A stretch of DNA of 64,000 bases from Bacteroidales bacterium (GTDB lineage: Bacteria > Bacteroidota > Bacteroidia > Bacteroidales > UBA932), in the NCBI GenBank assembly GCA_017469745.1, contig JAFUFS010000004.1, forward strand, positions 1-64,000, read 5' to 3'. The notes beneath the pieces are model-generated. The model was not told the origin of the DNA and made no database searches. It saw nothing but the letters and a program-made list of their open reading frames with translations. The position numbers and the translations under genes were made by a program. Numbering within the stretch: the stretch's first letter is position 1; the number at the start of each line of letters is the position of its first letter. This document shows positions 43,173 through 53,092 of the stretch, piece after piece.

Positions 43173-44823
43173 GCGGTCCCTCAGGAAGATCCTGCCATGG
43201 GTGTTCATCGCAATCATCTGCGCGGTGTTCATTGCCGGCTACAAGGCCTATTTCGACCCCAAGCTGGATCCCAATGGCGACAACATCAATTATTTCCTGC
43301 TGGCCAAGTCTCTTGCCGAAGGGAACGGTTACAAGGACATCGTTCCTCCGGTCCCCGTGCCCCACACCCACTTTCCTCCGGGTTATCCTCTGTTCATGGC
43401 CCTGTTCATGCACATATTCCCTGAGAATATCGTGGCCATGAAGATCCTGAACGGCATCCTTTTCCTGATCGCAGTCCTGATGCTTTTCCAGATCATCCGC
43501 AAGGTCACTGACGACAACATCTGGGTAGCCTTTGCCGCCTGCCTCCTCTCGGTGGTCCATCCGACGCTCATTCGATGGTCAGTGATCATGATGAGCGAAA
43601 TGCTCTACATGGTCATTTCTTTCGGAATAATCCTTATTTGTCTGGATCTGGATGTCGGGAAGGTGTTCGCTGGAAAAGGAGTTAGGGACTGGAAGCATGT
43701 GGCCCTTTTCGTGCTGCTCTGTCTTCTGGTGATTTCTTCATATCTGGTGCGAACAATCGGAATCTCTGTCGTCCTGGCGGCCTCCCTGGCCTTCGGGGTT
43801 ACAGCCCTCAAGTGCTTGAAGAAGAAGGATCGCCGGTGGATAGCCTCGGCTGTCGTTGCTGCGTCAATCATGGTGACCGTGTTCGTTGCCCATGAGGGAT
43901 GGTCCGTGCGGAATCATCACGTTGCTCCAGGAAAGGGCAGCGACTACAGTTCCGGCTTCATGTACACCAGCGACCACCAAAAGATGACCTCCGATCTCTG
44001 GGTTGCAAGGCTCAAGACTAACATTTCTGAATATACTACATCCTGGATCCCCCTTTCTTTCCTGAATCCTTATGAGACCATCGACCACCACAACCACCGT
44101 ACCCCGACCGCGGCCGGATGGTGCCTGGGGCTGGCAGTGCTGTTCCTGATGGGATTCGGCGGCTACCGCCTGAAGCGTGGGAGGACAGTGATTATTTCAT
44201 ATCTTCTTATCACTTTCGGGGTGCTGCTCCTCTACCAGGAGCAATACGCGGGCACAAGGTATTTCACCCCTGTGTTTCCGTTGATGATCTTATTGTTCCT
44301 GAATGGAATATGGGAGGCCTTTACCTCACCTTTCCGGCGGGCCTTCAAGAAAGAATATGCAATTGTTCCGATTGCCGTGCTGGCAATTGCTGCAGTGGTT
44401 TTCTACCCTGGCTACAAGAAAGAGCGCGATCTCTATGTGAAGCTGGCGTCTTACAAGACCTACATCGAGATGAATCCCAAGTCTCCTTACGCCCATTACC
44501 TCCAGGCTGCCGAGTGGATCAAGGAACACGGCAAGAATTCAACCATCGTGGCTTGCAGGAAGCCGGAAACGATGTTCATGTACTCCGGCTACAAACATGC
44601 GGTGAGATTTCCGCTTAGCGGTACTGAGGAGGAGATCCTGAAAGCCTTGGACGAGTCGTATGCGAACTTCGTCGTGCTGGACACCTATGCCAAGCACGCC
44701 TATTCAGTTATCTATCCTGCAATAAAGGATCATCAGGAAGCCTTCCCCGTGTATTTCGTTACGGAACAGGATAACGAACCGGCCCGCACCGCAGTGACGG
44801 GCTTCCTAAGAAACAAGCTTTAA
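43129..44823 (+). CDS. Membrane glycosyltransferase, GT39/PMT-like
   Basis: 564 residues. A first membrane helix (ILPWVFIAIICAVFIAGYKAYF) is followed by the acidic loop DPKLDPNGDNINYFLLAKSLAEG typical of lipid-phosphate-sugar-dependent GT-C enzymes, then about 9-10 more helices and a C-terminal periplasmic domain with TPR-like content (YAHYLQAAEWIKEHG). It probably transfers a sugar from an undecaprenyl carrier to a surface molecule. It overlaps the oxidoreductase gene and lies next to gtrA and, convergently, manC. Confidence 0.8.
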   Translation: MSTRKKNTTKPQKHKRSLRKILPWVFIAIICAVFIAGYKAYFDPKLDPNGDNINYFLLAKSLAEGNGYKDIVPPVPVPHTHFPPGYPLFMALFMHIFPENIVAMKILNGILFLIAVLMLFQIIRKVTDDNIWVAFAACLLSVVHPTLIRWSVIMMSEMLYMVISFGIILICLDLDVGKVFAGKGVRDWKHVALFVLLCLLVISSYLVRTIGISVVLAASLAFGVTALKCLKKKDRRWIASAVVAASIMVTVFVAHEGWSVRNHHVAPGKGSDYSSGFMYTSDHQKMTSDLWVARLKTNISEYTTSWIPLSFLNPYETIDHHNHRTPTAAGWCLGLAVLFLMGFGGYRLKRGRTVIISYLLITFGVLLLYQEQYAGTRYFTPVFPLMILLFLNGIWEAFTSPFRRAFKKEYAIVPIAVLAIAAVVFYPGYKKERDLYVKLASYKTYIEMNPKSPYAHYLQAAEWIKEHGKNSTIVACRKPETMFMYSGYKHAVRFPLSGTEEEILKALDESYANFVVLDTYAKHAYSVIYPAIKDHQEAFPVYFVTEQDNEPARTAVTGFLRNKL

Positions 44824-45914
44824 CGGAAATCCTCGTAGCCGGGCATTCCGAGTCCGGCGATGAAGTCCTTGAACTGCCGGTCGTCCCTGGGGCAGATCAG
44901 CAGGGCGTCGTCGGTGTCTATGACCAGATAGTCCTTCAAGCCCTTGATTGCGTAGATCTTGCGCTTGTTCTCGGTGATCACCAGATTGTCCTTGTCTTCC
45001 TTGAAGAGGCTGCTGCCGGTGTTGGCGAAATTGCCGTCTTCATCCTTGGCCATGATGGCGTTGAATAGGGAGTCCCAGCTGTCGATGTCGGACCATCCGA
45101 ATTTGCCGGGGTAGAGCCAAGCCCTGTCCGTCTTCTCCATGACTCCGTAGTCGATGGAGATCTTCGGGCATTCTGAATAGGCTTTCTGGAGAAACGCCCT
45201 TTCCTCGTGATTATCAAGAGCTTCCTTCCATCCGCCGAAAGAAGAGATCACGTCAGGCAGGTAGGTCTTCATCTCCTCAAGGATCAGGGAAGCCTTCCAG
45301 GCGAAGATACCGGAGTTCCAGAAGAACTCTCCGCTCTTGCAGAACACTTCGGCCAGGGCCTTGTCGGGCTTTTCTGTGAAAGTCTTGACCTTCACCGGTT
45401 TGTCGGACTGCGCTGCAGCCTTTCCTCCGGTCACCTGGATGTAACCGTAGCCCGTGTCCGGGTTGGTGGGCGGGATGCCCATCGTCATTAGGACGTCGTT
45501 GTTCCCAGCCTCTTCAAGGATGTCTTCCACGGCCTTTCCGAACGAGGTTTCATCACTGATGATGTGGTCGGCGGGAGTTACCACTATGGTTGCGTCAGGG
45601 TCACGTCTGGCTATTTCTAGAGTAGAGTAGGCGATGCAGGGGGCGGTGTTGCGGCTGTAAGGTTCCAGAAGGAGGTTCTTTCTCGGAAGTTCGGGAATCT
45701 GCTCCATGACCAGGTCCCCGAACCTGTCAAGGGTCACGACGAGGATGTTGTCCTGTGGGATGATCTTGGAAAAGCGATCGTAGGTCATCCGGATGAAGGA
45801 TTTCCCGGTGGCCGCTATGTCCAGGAACTGTTTTGGACGGGCTTCCCTGCTTATAGGCCAGAAGCGGTTGGCGCTGCCACCGGCCATGATAACACAATAT
45901 TGGTTATTTTTCAT
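44820..45914 (-). CDS. manC: Mannose-1-phosphate guanylyltransferase
   Basis: Makes GDP-mannose from mannose-1-phosphate and GTP for surface glycans and GDP-fucose. 364 residues from ATG 45914 (MKNNQYCVIMAGGSANRFWP). It has the nucleotidyltransferase motif and REARPKQFLDI, VVTPADHII, TGYGYIQV, FTEKPDKALAE, WNSGIFAWKASLI and the SIDYGVMEKTD block. There is no C-terminal phosphomannose isomerase cupin, so this is the short form. The longer frame to 46040 is rejected because it runs into yraN. It converges with the glycosyltransferase gene, overlapping by 4 bases. Confidence 0.93.
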   Translation of the reverse strand: MKNNQYCVIMAGGSANRFWPISREARPKQFLDIAATGKSFIRMTYDRFSKIIPQDNILVVTLDRFGDLVMEQIPELPRKNLLLEPYSRNTAPCIAYSTLEIARRDPDATIVVTPADHIISDETSFGKAVEDILEEAGNNDVLMTMGIPPTNPDTGYGYIQVTGGKAAAQSDKPVKVKTFTEKPDKALAEVFCKSGEFFWNSGIFAWKASLILEEMKTYLPDVISSFGGWKEALDNHEERAFLQKAYSECPKISIDYGVMEKTDRAWLYPGKFGWSDIDSWDSLFNAIMAKDEDGNFANTGSSLFKEDKDNLVITENKRKIYAIKGLKDYLVIDTDDALLICPRDDRQFKDFIAGLGMPGYEDFR

Positions 45915-45942
45915 ATCTGTTATTCCATTATGTCCTTTCAAT

Positions 45943-46350
45943 TCAAAAATACATCGGCACGAAAGCGTTCGGGAACCATTCCACAGTCTCCTCTCCCTTG
46001 TCGAAGATGACGGCGACAATGTCAAAAAACACTTCTGCACTGCCGTAGATCGAATGTTCCTTTGGTCCGTGCAGGAACTTCAAGGCTGCCTTGACGATCC
46101 TGTCCTGCTTTCTCGGAGTGACATTCTCTTCAGGCGAGACTGCGACCGGTGCCACACGGCTCTTAACCTCCACAAAATGCACGCCGTTCCCGTCGGTGGA
46201 GATGATGTCTATCTCCAGGTGTCCGCTCCTGTAATTCCTGGCCAGAATCCTGTGTCCGAGGCCTTCCAGGAACCTGCACGCCACATCCTCTCCCCTCTTT
46301 CCCAACAGCATCCTTGCCGTCGGGCGCTTTTCAATTTTTTCGTTTTTCAT
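45943..46350 (-). CDS. UPF0102 / YraN-family nuclease-like protein
   Basis: 135 residues from ATG 46350. LLGKRGEDVACRFLEGLGHRILARNYR and the PD-(D/E)XK-type core HLEIDIISTDGNGVHFVEVKSR identify the family. Members are thought to act in DNA recombination or processing, but their role is not settled. An in-frame start at 46377 would reach into the dispersed repeat array and is less likely. manC follows 28 bases downstream. Confidence 0.85.
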   Translation of the reverse strand: MKNEKIEKRPTARMLLGKRGEDVACRFLEGLGHRILARNYRSGHLEIDIISTDGNGVHFVEVKSRVAPVAVSPEENVTPRKQDRIVKAALKFLHGPKEHSIYGSAEVFFDIVAVIFDKGEETVEWFPNAFVPMYF

Positions 46351-46363
46351 AATTCTAAAGTTT

Positions 46364-46469
46364 AGATCCTTCGTCACTTCGTTCCAGATCCTTCGTCACT
46401 TTGTTCCAGATCCTTCGTCACTTCGTTCCTCAGGATGACAGGTGTCATTCTGAGCGAAGTGAAGAATCT
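46364..46469. repeat. Dispersed repeat array between mutS2 and yraN
   Basis: Three tandem units beginning AGATCCTTCGTCACTT at 46364, 46386 and 46408 (22-base period). The last extends to CTCAGGATGACA (46439), followed by an inverted copy GTCATTCTGAGCGAAGTGAA to GAATCT (46443-46469). The outer copies pair into a stem. The array fills the whole gap. Confidence 0.88.
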
Positions 46470-46471
46470 CT

Positions 46472-48985
46472 TTATTCAAATTCCACTATCGTCACCCCGG
46501 AGCCACCGAACTGGATGTGTTCGTCATGGACGGAACCCACGCCCGGAACGGTCCGGAGATACTTCTGCAACTCATCCCTCAAGGCCCCGGTCCCCTTTCC
46601 ATGGATGATCCTCACCGATCCGACCCCCAGCATGACGGCATCGTCGATGTAGTGGATGACAATGTCCAGGGCATCCGAAACCCTCTCTCCACGAACGTCC
46701 AGTTCGGGCGAGAAGCGCAGGCGCCGCTCCCTGAGTCCGGAATTGTCGATCACGGAACGAGGAGTGACACTTTCCTTCCGGGCGGCCTTATATTCATTGG
46801 AAGAAATCCTTTCGACTTTGTCGAGAGGCATCTTGCTGGTGATGTTGCCGACTGCCACGGTAACGGCCTTGTTGGACACCCGCACCACTTCTCCCACCAT
46901 GCCGTTGTCCTTGACCTTCACCTTTTCCCCGACCTTGAGGGGTCCGGACCTGAACTGCTCGGAGGTCGCGCGCACCGCCTCCTGGGCTATGCCGGTCTTC
47001 CTGGCAGCTGACTTGCGCTTCCTTTCCGAGAGCTGCTTGAGCTTCTTGTCGAGGTAGTCGTCATGGTTCTTCTGCTCGCTTTCTTTGCGGGTCTGCAGGG
47101 CTGAAATGAACTCCTGCAGGTCTTTCCTTGCAACGGAGGTCTTTTCCTTGTCGGCCTGGGATTCCTTGATCGTACGGATCGTGTTCTCGATGGTCTTGTT
47201 GGCTCCCTGCACAATTTCGATGGCCTCTTTCTTGGCCTGGTCGAGGATCTCCTTCTTGGTCTGCTTTATTCCTTCAAGTTCCTTCTGGTAGCGTTCGGTG
47301 ATGCTGTCCAGGGTCTTGTCAGTGTTCTTTATCTTCTGGAGCTTCTCGTCGAGGGCGCGGCGGTTCCTCACGATCTTCCGCAGGTTCCTCTCCATGCCGA
47401 CGAATTCCTCTCCTGCCCTGGTCTCTGCGTCCTTGACTATGTTCTCCGGGAGTCCCATCTTCCTGGCCAGTTCGAAGGCGAATGAATTGCCTGGCATGCC
47501 GATGTCCAGCTTGAAGAGAGGCTGGATCTTGGCGGCGTCGAACTGCATGGCTCCGTTGATGACTCCGGTGTCATGGCCGGAGGCGTAGAGCTTGAGGTTG
47601 GTGTAGTGGGTCGTTATGACTCCGAAGGCTCCCCTGCGGTCCATTTCCGCAAGTATGGCTTCAGCTATGGCTCCTCCAGCTGCCGGTTCCGTACCGGAGC
47701 CGAACTCGTCGATCAGGATGAGGGTCTTCCCGTCGGCCGCCTTGAGCATGGATTTCATGTCCTCGAGGAAGGAACTGTAGGTACTCAGGTCATTCTCTAT
47801 GCTCTGGTCGTCTCCGATGCTCACCATGATCCTGTCGAAGACCGGAAGTTCCGAGGTCTCGGAAGTAGGGATCAGCATGCCCCACTGGAACATGTACTGC
47901 AGCAGGCCGGTGGTCTTAAGGCAGACCGACTTTCCTCCTGCGTTGGGTCCCGAGATCAGGAGGATCCTCTTCGTAGGATTGAGTTTCACGGTGACGGGGA
48001 CGATAGCCCTCTTTTCCCTTGCCAAAGCCCTTTCGAGCAGGGGGTGGCGGGCCTTCCGGAGGTTCATTTCCCCTTCCTCGGAAATCAGCGGCATTCCTGC
48101 CTTGAAATCAAGGGCCACCTGCGCCTTCGCCACGAGGAAGTCGATTTCTCCAAGGTATTCCGCGGAATTGATCAGTTCAGGAATATATGGCCTGACGAAA
48201 TCGCTGAAAGCGGCCAGGATCCTCTGGATCTCCTGGGCTTCTTCGGCCCTGAGAGTGAATATCTCGTTTTCCAGTTCGACGATCTCGGCCGGCTCGACGA
48301 AGGCGGTCTTGCCGGTTGCGGAAGTGTCGTAGACAAAGCCCGGAATCTTCTTCTTGCTGGAACTGTTGACCGGGATCAGGAGCTTTCCGTCCCTCACGGA
48401 CAGACCGGCGTCATCGTCCACGATTCCGTCCGCCTGGGCCTGCTTGAGGATGGCGTTGGCTCTCTTTGAGATGGCTCCTTCCTTTGATTTAAGGCTGCGG
48501 CGGATCTGCAGCAGGTTGTCTGAAGCGGTGTCCTTGACGTCCCCGTATTTGTCCAGGATAATGTCGATCCTTCTCTGGACTTCCGGGAAGCTCATCACCG
48601 GGGCGCTCATTTTCTTGAGGTTGGGATAGATCCCGTCCTTGATCGACATGAAGAAATTGGTCAGCCTCCTCACGGTCTCAACCATGGTGCGCAGCTTTCC
48701 GAGCGAGCTGAGGTCTATGTTCCAGCCGGGGTTGGCGAGGGGTTTAAGGAAGTCCAGGCAGTCGATGTAGCCGTTCGTCGGGAAACTCTCCTCGAACATC
48801 ATGATGAGCCTCATCTCGTCAGTGAGGGCGAGCCTGTGCCCGATGATTTTCGGATCGGTGCAGAAAGTCTCTTCAGCCACGCGGCCCACAGCATATTCGG
48901 TCGAGCATCGGTCAGAGATCATATTCCTGACCTTGTCGAAGCCCAACTTGCTTTCCAGCCTCCTGTCTATCTCTATCTCCTCCAT
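46472..48985 (-). CDS. mutS2: Endonuclease MutS2
   Basis: MutS-like ATPase with a Smr nuclease domain, linked to suppression of recombination and to ribosome rescue. 837 residues. N-terminal MutS core (LESKLGFDKVRNMISDRC), ATPase with Walker A SGPNAGGKSVCLK, signature ENDLSTYSSFLEDMKSM, Walker B LILIDEFGSGTEPAAG and ITTHYTNLK, then a long coiled coil (about residues 520-640), a KOW-like segment (GPLKVGEKVKVKDNG) and C-terminal Smr (LDVRGERVSDALDIV and IIHGKGTGALRDEL). It starts 2 bases after the end of cdaA on the same strand. Confidence 0.96.
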   Translation of the reverse strand: MEEIEIDRRLESKLGFDKVRNMISDRCSTEYAVGRVAEETFCTDPKIIGHRLALTDEMRLIMMFEESFPTNGYIDCLDFLKPLANPGWNIDLSSLGKLRTMVETVRRLTNFFMSIKDGIYPNLKKMSAPVMSFPEVQRRIDIILDKYGDVKDTASDNLLQIRRSLKSKEGAISKRANAILKQAQADGIVDDDAGLSVRDGKLLIPVNSSSKKKIPGFVYDTSATGKTAFVEPAEIVELENEIFTLRAEEAQEIQRILAAFSDFVRPYIPELINSAEYLGEIDFLVAKAQVALDFKAGMPLISEEGEMNLRKARHPLLERALAREKRAIVPVTVKLNPTKRILLISGPNAGGKSVCLKTTGLLQYMFQWGMLIPTSETSELPVFDRIMVSIGDDQSIENDLSTYSSFLEDMKSMLKAADGKTLILIDEFGSGTEPAAGGAIAEAILAEMDRRGAFGVITTHYTNLKLYASGHDTGVINGAMQFDAAKIQPLFKLDIGMPGNSFAFELARKMGLPENIVKDAETRAGEEFVGMERNLRKIVRNRRALDEKLQKIKNTDKTLDSITERYQKELEGIKQTKKEILDQAKKEAIEIVQGANKTIENTIRTIKESQADKEKTSVARKDLQEFISALQTRKESEQKNHDDYLDKKLKQLSERKRKSAARKTGIAQEAVRATSEQFRSGPLKVGEKVKVKDNGMVGEVVRVSNKAVTVAVGNITSKMPLDKVERISSNEYKAARKESVTPRSVIDNSGLRERRLRFSPELDVRGERVSDALDIVIHYIDDAVMLGVGSVRIIHGKGTGALRDELQKYLRTVPGVGSVHDEHIQFGGSGVTIVEFE

Positions 48986-48987
48986 GC

Positions 48988-49806
48988 CTATGCTTTTTCT
49001 TCCTGGGGAACCAATTTCAGTTTCAGTTCGTTGATGTTGTTTATCCTGGTAATTTCTCCCCTATGGATAAAGGAGACCTTGCCGGTTTCCTCTGAGACCA
49101 CGACCACGTCGGCATCCGTCTCTTCGGATATTCCTATGGCAGCTTTGTGCCTCATTCCGTAACTCGGCAGGATGTCGGTCCTCTGGGTGATCGGAAGCGT
49201 GCATCGGGCGGCCACGATACGGTCTCCTTCGATGATCATGGCGCCGTCGTGGAGGGGGGAGTTCTTGAAGAATATATTCATAATAAGTCTCCTCGAGACC
49301 TTTGCGTCCACGATGTCTCCGGTTTCCTTGATGTAGGTCAGCGAATCCGAATGCGGAAGCACGATGAGGGCTCCGGTCTTGTCTGCCGACATGGCCCTGC
49401 AGGCTTCGGCAATCTCGTTCAGGGCCTCTCCGCCCATGGTCTGGCTCTTGACTCCGAAGATCTTCTCGATGATGTCCCTGCCTTTTCCGTTGACTCCGTA
49501 ACGCGAACCGAGCCTCATCAGGAAATGCCTTACCTCCGGCTGGAAGATGACGATGAGCGCCAGTACACCGACGTCGATGAAGGTCCCAAGGAGGGCGTTC
49601 ATCAGTTTCATGTTGAGGGCGGCCACCACGACCCGGAGCACGAAGAGGAGGATGACGGCAATGAATATGCTCATGGCCGCGGACCCCCTGATCCACCTGA
49701 ACACAAGGTAGATTATGGCTCCGACCATGAGGATGTCCAGGCAGTCCGCGAAAGACAGGCTTAAGAATCCGAAGATTGCAGATATGTGGATAAACATCGC
49801 GTTCAT
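48988..49806 (-). CDS. cdaA: Diadenylate cyclase CdaA
   Basis: Membrane-bound enzyme that condenses two ATP to cyclic di-AMP, a second messenger for osmotic and cell-wall control. 272 residues. Three N-terminal membrane helices (CLDILMVGAIIYLVFRW, AMSIFIAVILLFVLRVVVAAL, FIDVGVLALIVIF), then the DAC domain with DGA in FFKNSPLHDGAMIIEGD and RHK in GMRHKAAIGISEETDA. The start is either 49806 (MNAM) or 49797. No cdaR or glmM is adjacent; mutS2 follows. Confidence 0.94.
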   Translation of the reverse strand: MNAMFIHISAIFGFLSLSFADCLDILMVGAIIYLVFRWIRGSAAMSIFIAVILLFVLRVVVAALNMKLMNALLGTFIDVGVLALIVIFQPEVRHFLMRLGSRYGVNGKGRDIIEKIFGVKSQTMGGEALNEIAEACRAMSADKTGALIVLPHSDSLTYIKETGDIVDAKVSRRLIMNIFFKNSPLHDGAMIIEGDRIVAARCTLPITQRTDILPSYGMRHKAAIGISEETDADVVVVSEETGKVSFIHRGEITRINNINELKLKLVPQEEKA

Positions 49807-49866
49807 TTCAGTCCTGCAAAGATAACGATTTCTCTTTGATTATGAGGGATTAGGCGTGTTGAAAAC

Positions 49867-49897
49867 TTTGTTAATTGAAAAATAATTCGTACATTTG
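49867..49897 (+). promoter_or_regulatory. Ribosomal protein operon promoter TTTG-N19-TACATTTG
   Basis: TTTG at 49867-49870 and TACATTTG at 49890-49897, 19 bases apart. The leader of about 55 bases begins with a small hairpin (CCGCA with TGCGG, 49902-49917), which could be a site for feedback control. It shows that rplC is a true operon start. Confidence 0.75.
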
Positions 49898-49958
49898 CAG
49901 CCCGCAAAATTGTGCGGATTAGTGTAAAGTATTTAGTTACAATTAATTAATCAAACCA

Positions 49959-50579
49959 ATGCCTGGATTAATTGGAAAGAAAATCGGAATGACTTCCGTT
50001 TTCGGTGCTGATGGAAAAAATATTCCATGCACCGTCATCGAGGCTGGTCCGTGTGTTGTCACGCAACTGCGTACTGTTGAAAAGGACGGCTATGAGGCCG
50101 TGCAGCTTGCCTATGACGAAATCAAGGAGATACACGCCAGCGAGCCCCTCAAGGGCCATTTCAAAAAGGCAGGGACCACCCCCAAGCGCAAGCTCGTCGA
50201 ATTCCCGGCGAACTTTGAGGGTGAGCTCAAGCTTGGAGACACCATCACCGTTGACGTCATGAACGGCGTCAAGTTCGTTGATGTTGTCGGTACTTCCAAG
50301 GGTAAAGGCTTCCAGGGTGTTGTCCACCGTTATCACTTCGCCGGTGTCGGCGGAGCCACCCACGGTCAGCACAACCGCCTCCGTAAGCCCGGTTCCCTCG
50401 GTGCTTCATCCTGGCCTTCCCGCGTCTTCCCCGGTATGAGGATGGGCGGCCACATGGGCAATGAAAGGGTGAAGGTATTCAACCTCGAGGTTGTCAAGGT
50501 TATCCCTGAGAACAACCTTCTCGTCATTAAGGGTTCCGTTCCCGGAGCCAAGGGTTCTTATTTAGCATTGGAGTTTTAG
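49959..50579 (+). CDS. rplC: 50S ribosomal protein L3
   Basis: 206 residues, full length. [16 protein letters not shown] opening, [39 protein letters not shown] and [16 protein letters not shown]. It nucleates 23S rRNA folding near the peptidyl-transferase centre. First gene of the local operon; rpsJ, usually just in front, is absent. Confidence 0.97.
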   Translation: MPGLIGKKIGMTSVFGADGKNIPCTVIEAGPCVVTQLRTVEKDGYEAVQLAYDEIKEIHASEPLKGHFKKAGTTPKRKLVEFPANFEGELKLGDTITVDVMNGVKFVDVVGTSKGKGFQGVVHRYHFAGVGGATHGQHNRLRKPGSLGASSWPSRVFPGMRMGGHMGNERVKVFNLEVVKVIPENNLLVIKGSVPGAKGSYLALEF

Positions 50580-50581
50580 TT

Positions 50582-51214
50582 ATGGAATTACCTGTTTTGA
50601 AAATTGACGGAACTCCTTCCGGAAAGAAGGTAGTCCTTGACGAGAAGGACTTCGGTATCGAACCCAATGACCACGCGATTTATCTTGACGTCGTCCAGTA
50701 CCTCGCCAACCAGCGCCAGGGTACTGCAAAGACCAAGGATCGCAGCGAAATCGCACATTCCACCAAGAAGCTCGGTCGCCAGAAAGGCGGCGGCGGAGCT
50801 CGTCACGGTAGCTTGAAGGCCAATATCTTCGTTGGCGGCGGCCGCGTTTTCGGTCCCAAGCCTCGCCTTTACAGGACGAAGCTCAACAAGAAGGTCAAGG
50901 CTCTCGCCCGCTACTCGGCTCTTACATACAAGGCTCAGGAGAATGCAATCACCTTCGTAGAGCCCTTCGCAATGGAAGCTCCCAAGACAAAGGAACTCAT
51001 GCGCATTCTCGACGCCCTCAAGGCCGGCAGCCGCAAGGTTCTCTTCGTCCTTCCCGAGAATTCCAACAACATTTACCTTTCATCACGCAACCTTCCTGAG
51101 GTCAAGGTCATCACTGTTGACGAGCTCAACACCTACGCCATCATGAACGCCAATTCAATGGTCTTCGTCGACGGTGTCCAGGATGTCCTCTCCGAAAGGG
51201 CTGCCAACCGTTAA
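50582..51214 (+). CDS. rplD: 50S ribosomal protein L4
   Basis: 210 residues. Its extended loop KKLGRQKGGGGARHGSLKAN reaches into the exit tunnel, and the globular end (AFAMEAPKTKELMRIL, NLPEVKVITVDELNTYAIM) is typical. In E. coli L4 also represses its own operon. It starts 2 bases after rplC. Confidence 0.97.
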   Translation: MELPVLKIDGTPSGKKVVLDEKDFGIEPNDHAIYLDVVQYLANQRQGTAKTKDRSEIAHSTKKLGRQKGGGGARHGSLKANIFVGGGRVFGPKPRLYRTKLNKKVKALARYSALTYKAQENAITFVEPFAMEAPKTKELMRILDALKAGSRKVLFVLPENSNNIYLSSRNLPEVKVITVDELNTYAIMNANSMVFVDGVQDVLSERAANR

Positions 51215-51226
51215 AAGAGCAAAGAG

Positions 51227-51517
51227 ATGGGTATTTTATTAAAGCCAATAGTTACCGAGAAGATGACGGCTGAGACCGAAAAGTTCAACCGTTACGGCTT
51301 CATCGTTGACAGGGAAGCCAACAAGCTTCAGATAAAGGCTGCCGTCGAGCAGGCTTACAATGTGACCGTGAAGGATGTCAACACCATCAACTATCACGGA
51401 AAGAAGAAGTCCCGTTACAGCAAGTCCGGGATGCTCCGCGGCCGCGCCAACCACTACAAGAAGGCTTATGTCACTCTTGCTGGTGAAGACAAGATCGATT
51501 TCTACGCTAACATTTAA
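51227..51517 (+). CDS. rplW: 50S ribosomal protein L23
   Basis: 96 residues. [40 protein letters not shown] and [16 protein letters not shown] fit the family. It docks signal recognition particle and trigger factor at the tunnel exit. Confidence 0.96.
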   Translation: MGILLKPIVTEKMTAETEKFNRYGFIVDREANKLQIKAAVEQAYNVTVKDVNTINYHGKKKSRYSKSGMLRGRANHYKKAYVTLAGEDKIDFYANI

Positions 51518-51531
51518 GGAGGAACAAGGCA

Positions 51532-52359
51532 ATGGCAATCAGAAAATTCAAGCCGACGACTCCTGGTCAAAGGAACAAGGCTATCAGCGCTTTTGACGAA
51601 ATCACCGCCAAAAAGCCCTACAAACCGCTGCTTGAACCTCTCAAGAGCACAGGCGGAAGGAACAACACCGGTCAGATGACCGTTCGTTATCGTGGTGGCG
51701 GACACAAGAGGATGTACCGCATCATCGACTTCCTCCGCAACAAGGACAACGTCAAGGCTACCGTCCAGACGATCGAATACGATCCTAACCGTAGCGCCCG
51801 TATCGCTCTCGTAGAATACGAAGACGGCGTCAAGAAGTACATCATCGCTCCCTCAGGATTGAAGGTGGGTCAGGTCATTGAGTCCGGTTCGGGTGTTTCT
51901 CCCGACATGGGCAACTGCCTCCCTCTTGCTGAGATCCCCGTGGGTACGCTCGTCCACAACATCGAGCTTCGCCCCGGACAGGGTGCTGCAATGGCCCGTT
52001 CAGCAGGAACCTTCGCACAGCTTGCTGCCCGTGAAGGCAACTACGCTATCCTCCGCCTCCCTTCGGGCGAGACCAGGATGGTTCTCACTTCCTGCCGCGC
52101 TGTAGTAGGTACCGTTTCCAACGGTGACCATAATCTTGAATCTCATGGAAAGGCAGGACGTTGCCGCTGGCTGGGCCGCAGACCTCACAACCGTGGTGTC
52201 GTCATGAACCCTCATGATCACCCTATGGGTGGTGGTGAAGGCCGCGCCTCCGGAGGTCACCCTCGTTCACGCAAGGGTCTGCCTGCCAAGGGTTACAAGA
52301 CTCGCAACCCTAAGGCTGCCTCCAACAAGTTCATCATCGAAAGAAGGAAGAAGAAGTAA
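51532..52359 (+). CDS. rplB: 50S ribosomal protein L2
   Basis: 275 residues. [56 protein letters not shown], and the C-terminal [20 protein letters not shown] with the functionally important His. Needed for subunit joining and peptidyl transfer. Confidence 0.97.
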   Translation: MAIRKFKPTTPGQRNKAISAFDEITAKKPYKPLLEPLKSTGGRNNTGQMTVRYRGGGHKRMYRIIDFLRNKDNVKATVQTIEYDPNRSARIALVEYEDGVKKYIIAPSGLKVGQVIESGSGVSPDMGNCLPLAEIPVGTLVHNIELRPGQGAAMARSAGTFAQLAAREGNYAILRLPSGETRMVLTSCRAVVGTVSNGDHNLESHGKAGRCRWLGRRPHNRGVVMNPHDHPMGGGEGRASGGHPRSRKGLPAKGYKTRNPKAASNKFIIERRKKK

Positions 52360-52378
52360 TTAAACAGAAATCAAGATT

Positions 52379-52648
52379 ATGAGTCGTTCATTAAGAAAAG
52401 GACCGTACATCCAGGAAGCCCTGGAGAAGAGAATTCTTGCTATGAATGATGGTAGCAAGAAGAAGGAGGTCGTGAAGACCTGGTCCCGCGCCAGCATGAT
52501 CTCCCCTGACTTCGTCGGCCACACTGTCGCAGTTCATAATGGAAACAAGTTCATTCCTGTTTACATTACTGAGAACATGGTCGGCCACAAGCTTGGCGAA
52601 TTCGCGCCTACCAGAACATTCAAAGGCCATTCGGGCAACAATAAGTAA
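52379..52648 (+). CDS. rpsS: 30S ribosomal protein S19
   Basis: 89 residues. [58 protein letters not shown]. It binds the head of 16S rRNA with S13. Confidence 0.97.
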   Translation: MSRSLRKGPYIQEALEKRILAMNDGSKKKEVVKTWSRASMISPDFVGHTVAVHNGNKFIPVYITENMVGHKLGEFAPTRTFKGHSGNNK

Positions 52649-52668
52649 TGATTAAAGAGAATTAAGTT

Positions 52669-53091
52669 ATGGGAGCTCGTAAAAGACTTATGGCTGAGAA
52701 GTTCAAGGAAGCCAAAAAGAATACCGCTATATCAAAGCTTAACGATGTGCCTACATCCCCCAGGAAGATGCGTCTCGTCGCAGACACCGTCAGGGGTGTG
52801 GAAGTAAACCGTGCGCTTGACCTTCTTCATTTCTCGAAGAAGCATCCTTCAATCCGTCTCGAGAAGCTTCTCCGCAGCGCTATCGCCAACTGGGAAGCTA
52901 AGAATCCTGACAAGAGCAAGGAGCTGGACAATGGTAATGTCTATGTCAAGACCATCATGGTTGACGAAGGCCGTACGCTCAAGAGAATCCGTCCCTGCCC
53001 TCAGGGCCGCGCCGGAAGGATCCGCAAGCGTTCGAACCATGTCACCATCATTCTCGATGTCAAACCCACTACAGTAGAGGAGAACAAGTAA
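52669..53091 (+). CDS. rplV: 50S ribosomal protein L22
   Basis: 140 residues. The core [40 protein letters not shown] and the tunnel loop [20 protein letters not shown] are present. The ATG at 52669 gives a short basic N-terminal extension ([18 protein letters not shown]), usual in Bacteroidota. Confidence 0.96.
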   Translation: MGARKRLMAEKFKEAKKNTAISKLNDVPTSPRKMRLVADTVRGVEVNRALDLLHFSKKHPSIRLEKLLRSAIANWEAKNPDKSKELDNGNVYVKTIMVDEGRTLKRIRPCPQGRAGRIRKRSNHVTIILDVKPTTVEENK

Positions 53092-53092
53092 T

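Noticed and set aside
46364..46439. CRISPR array (tandem 22-base units at 46.4 kb)
   Set aside because: The units are contiguous with no unique spacers, no cas genes are near, and the sequence belongs to the dispersed repeat family.
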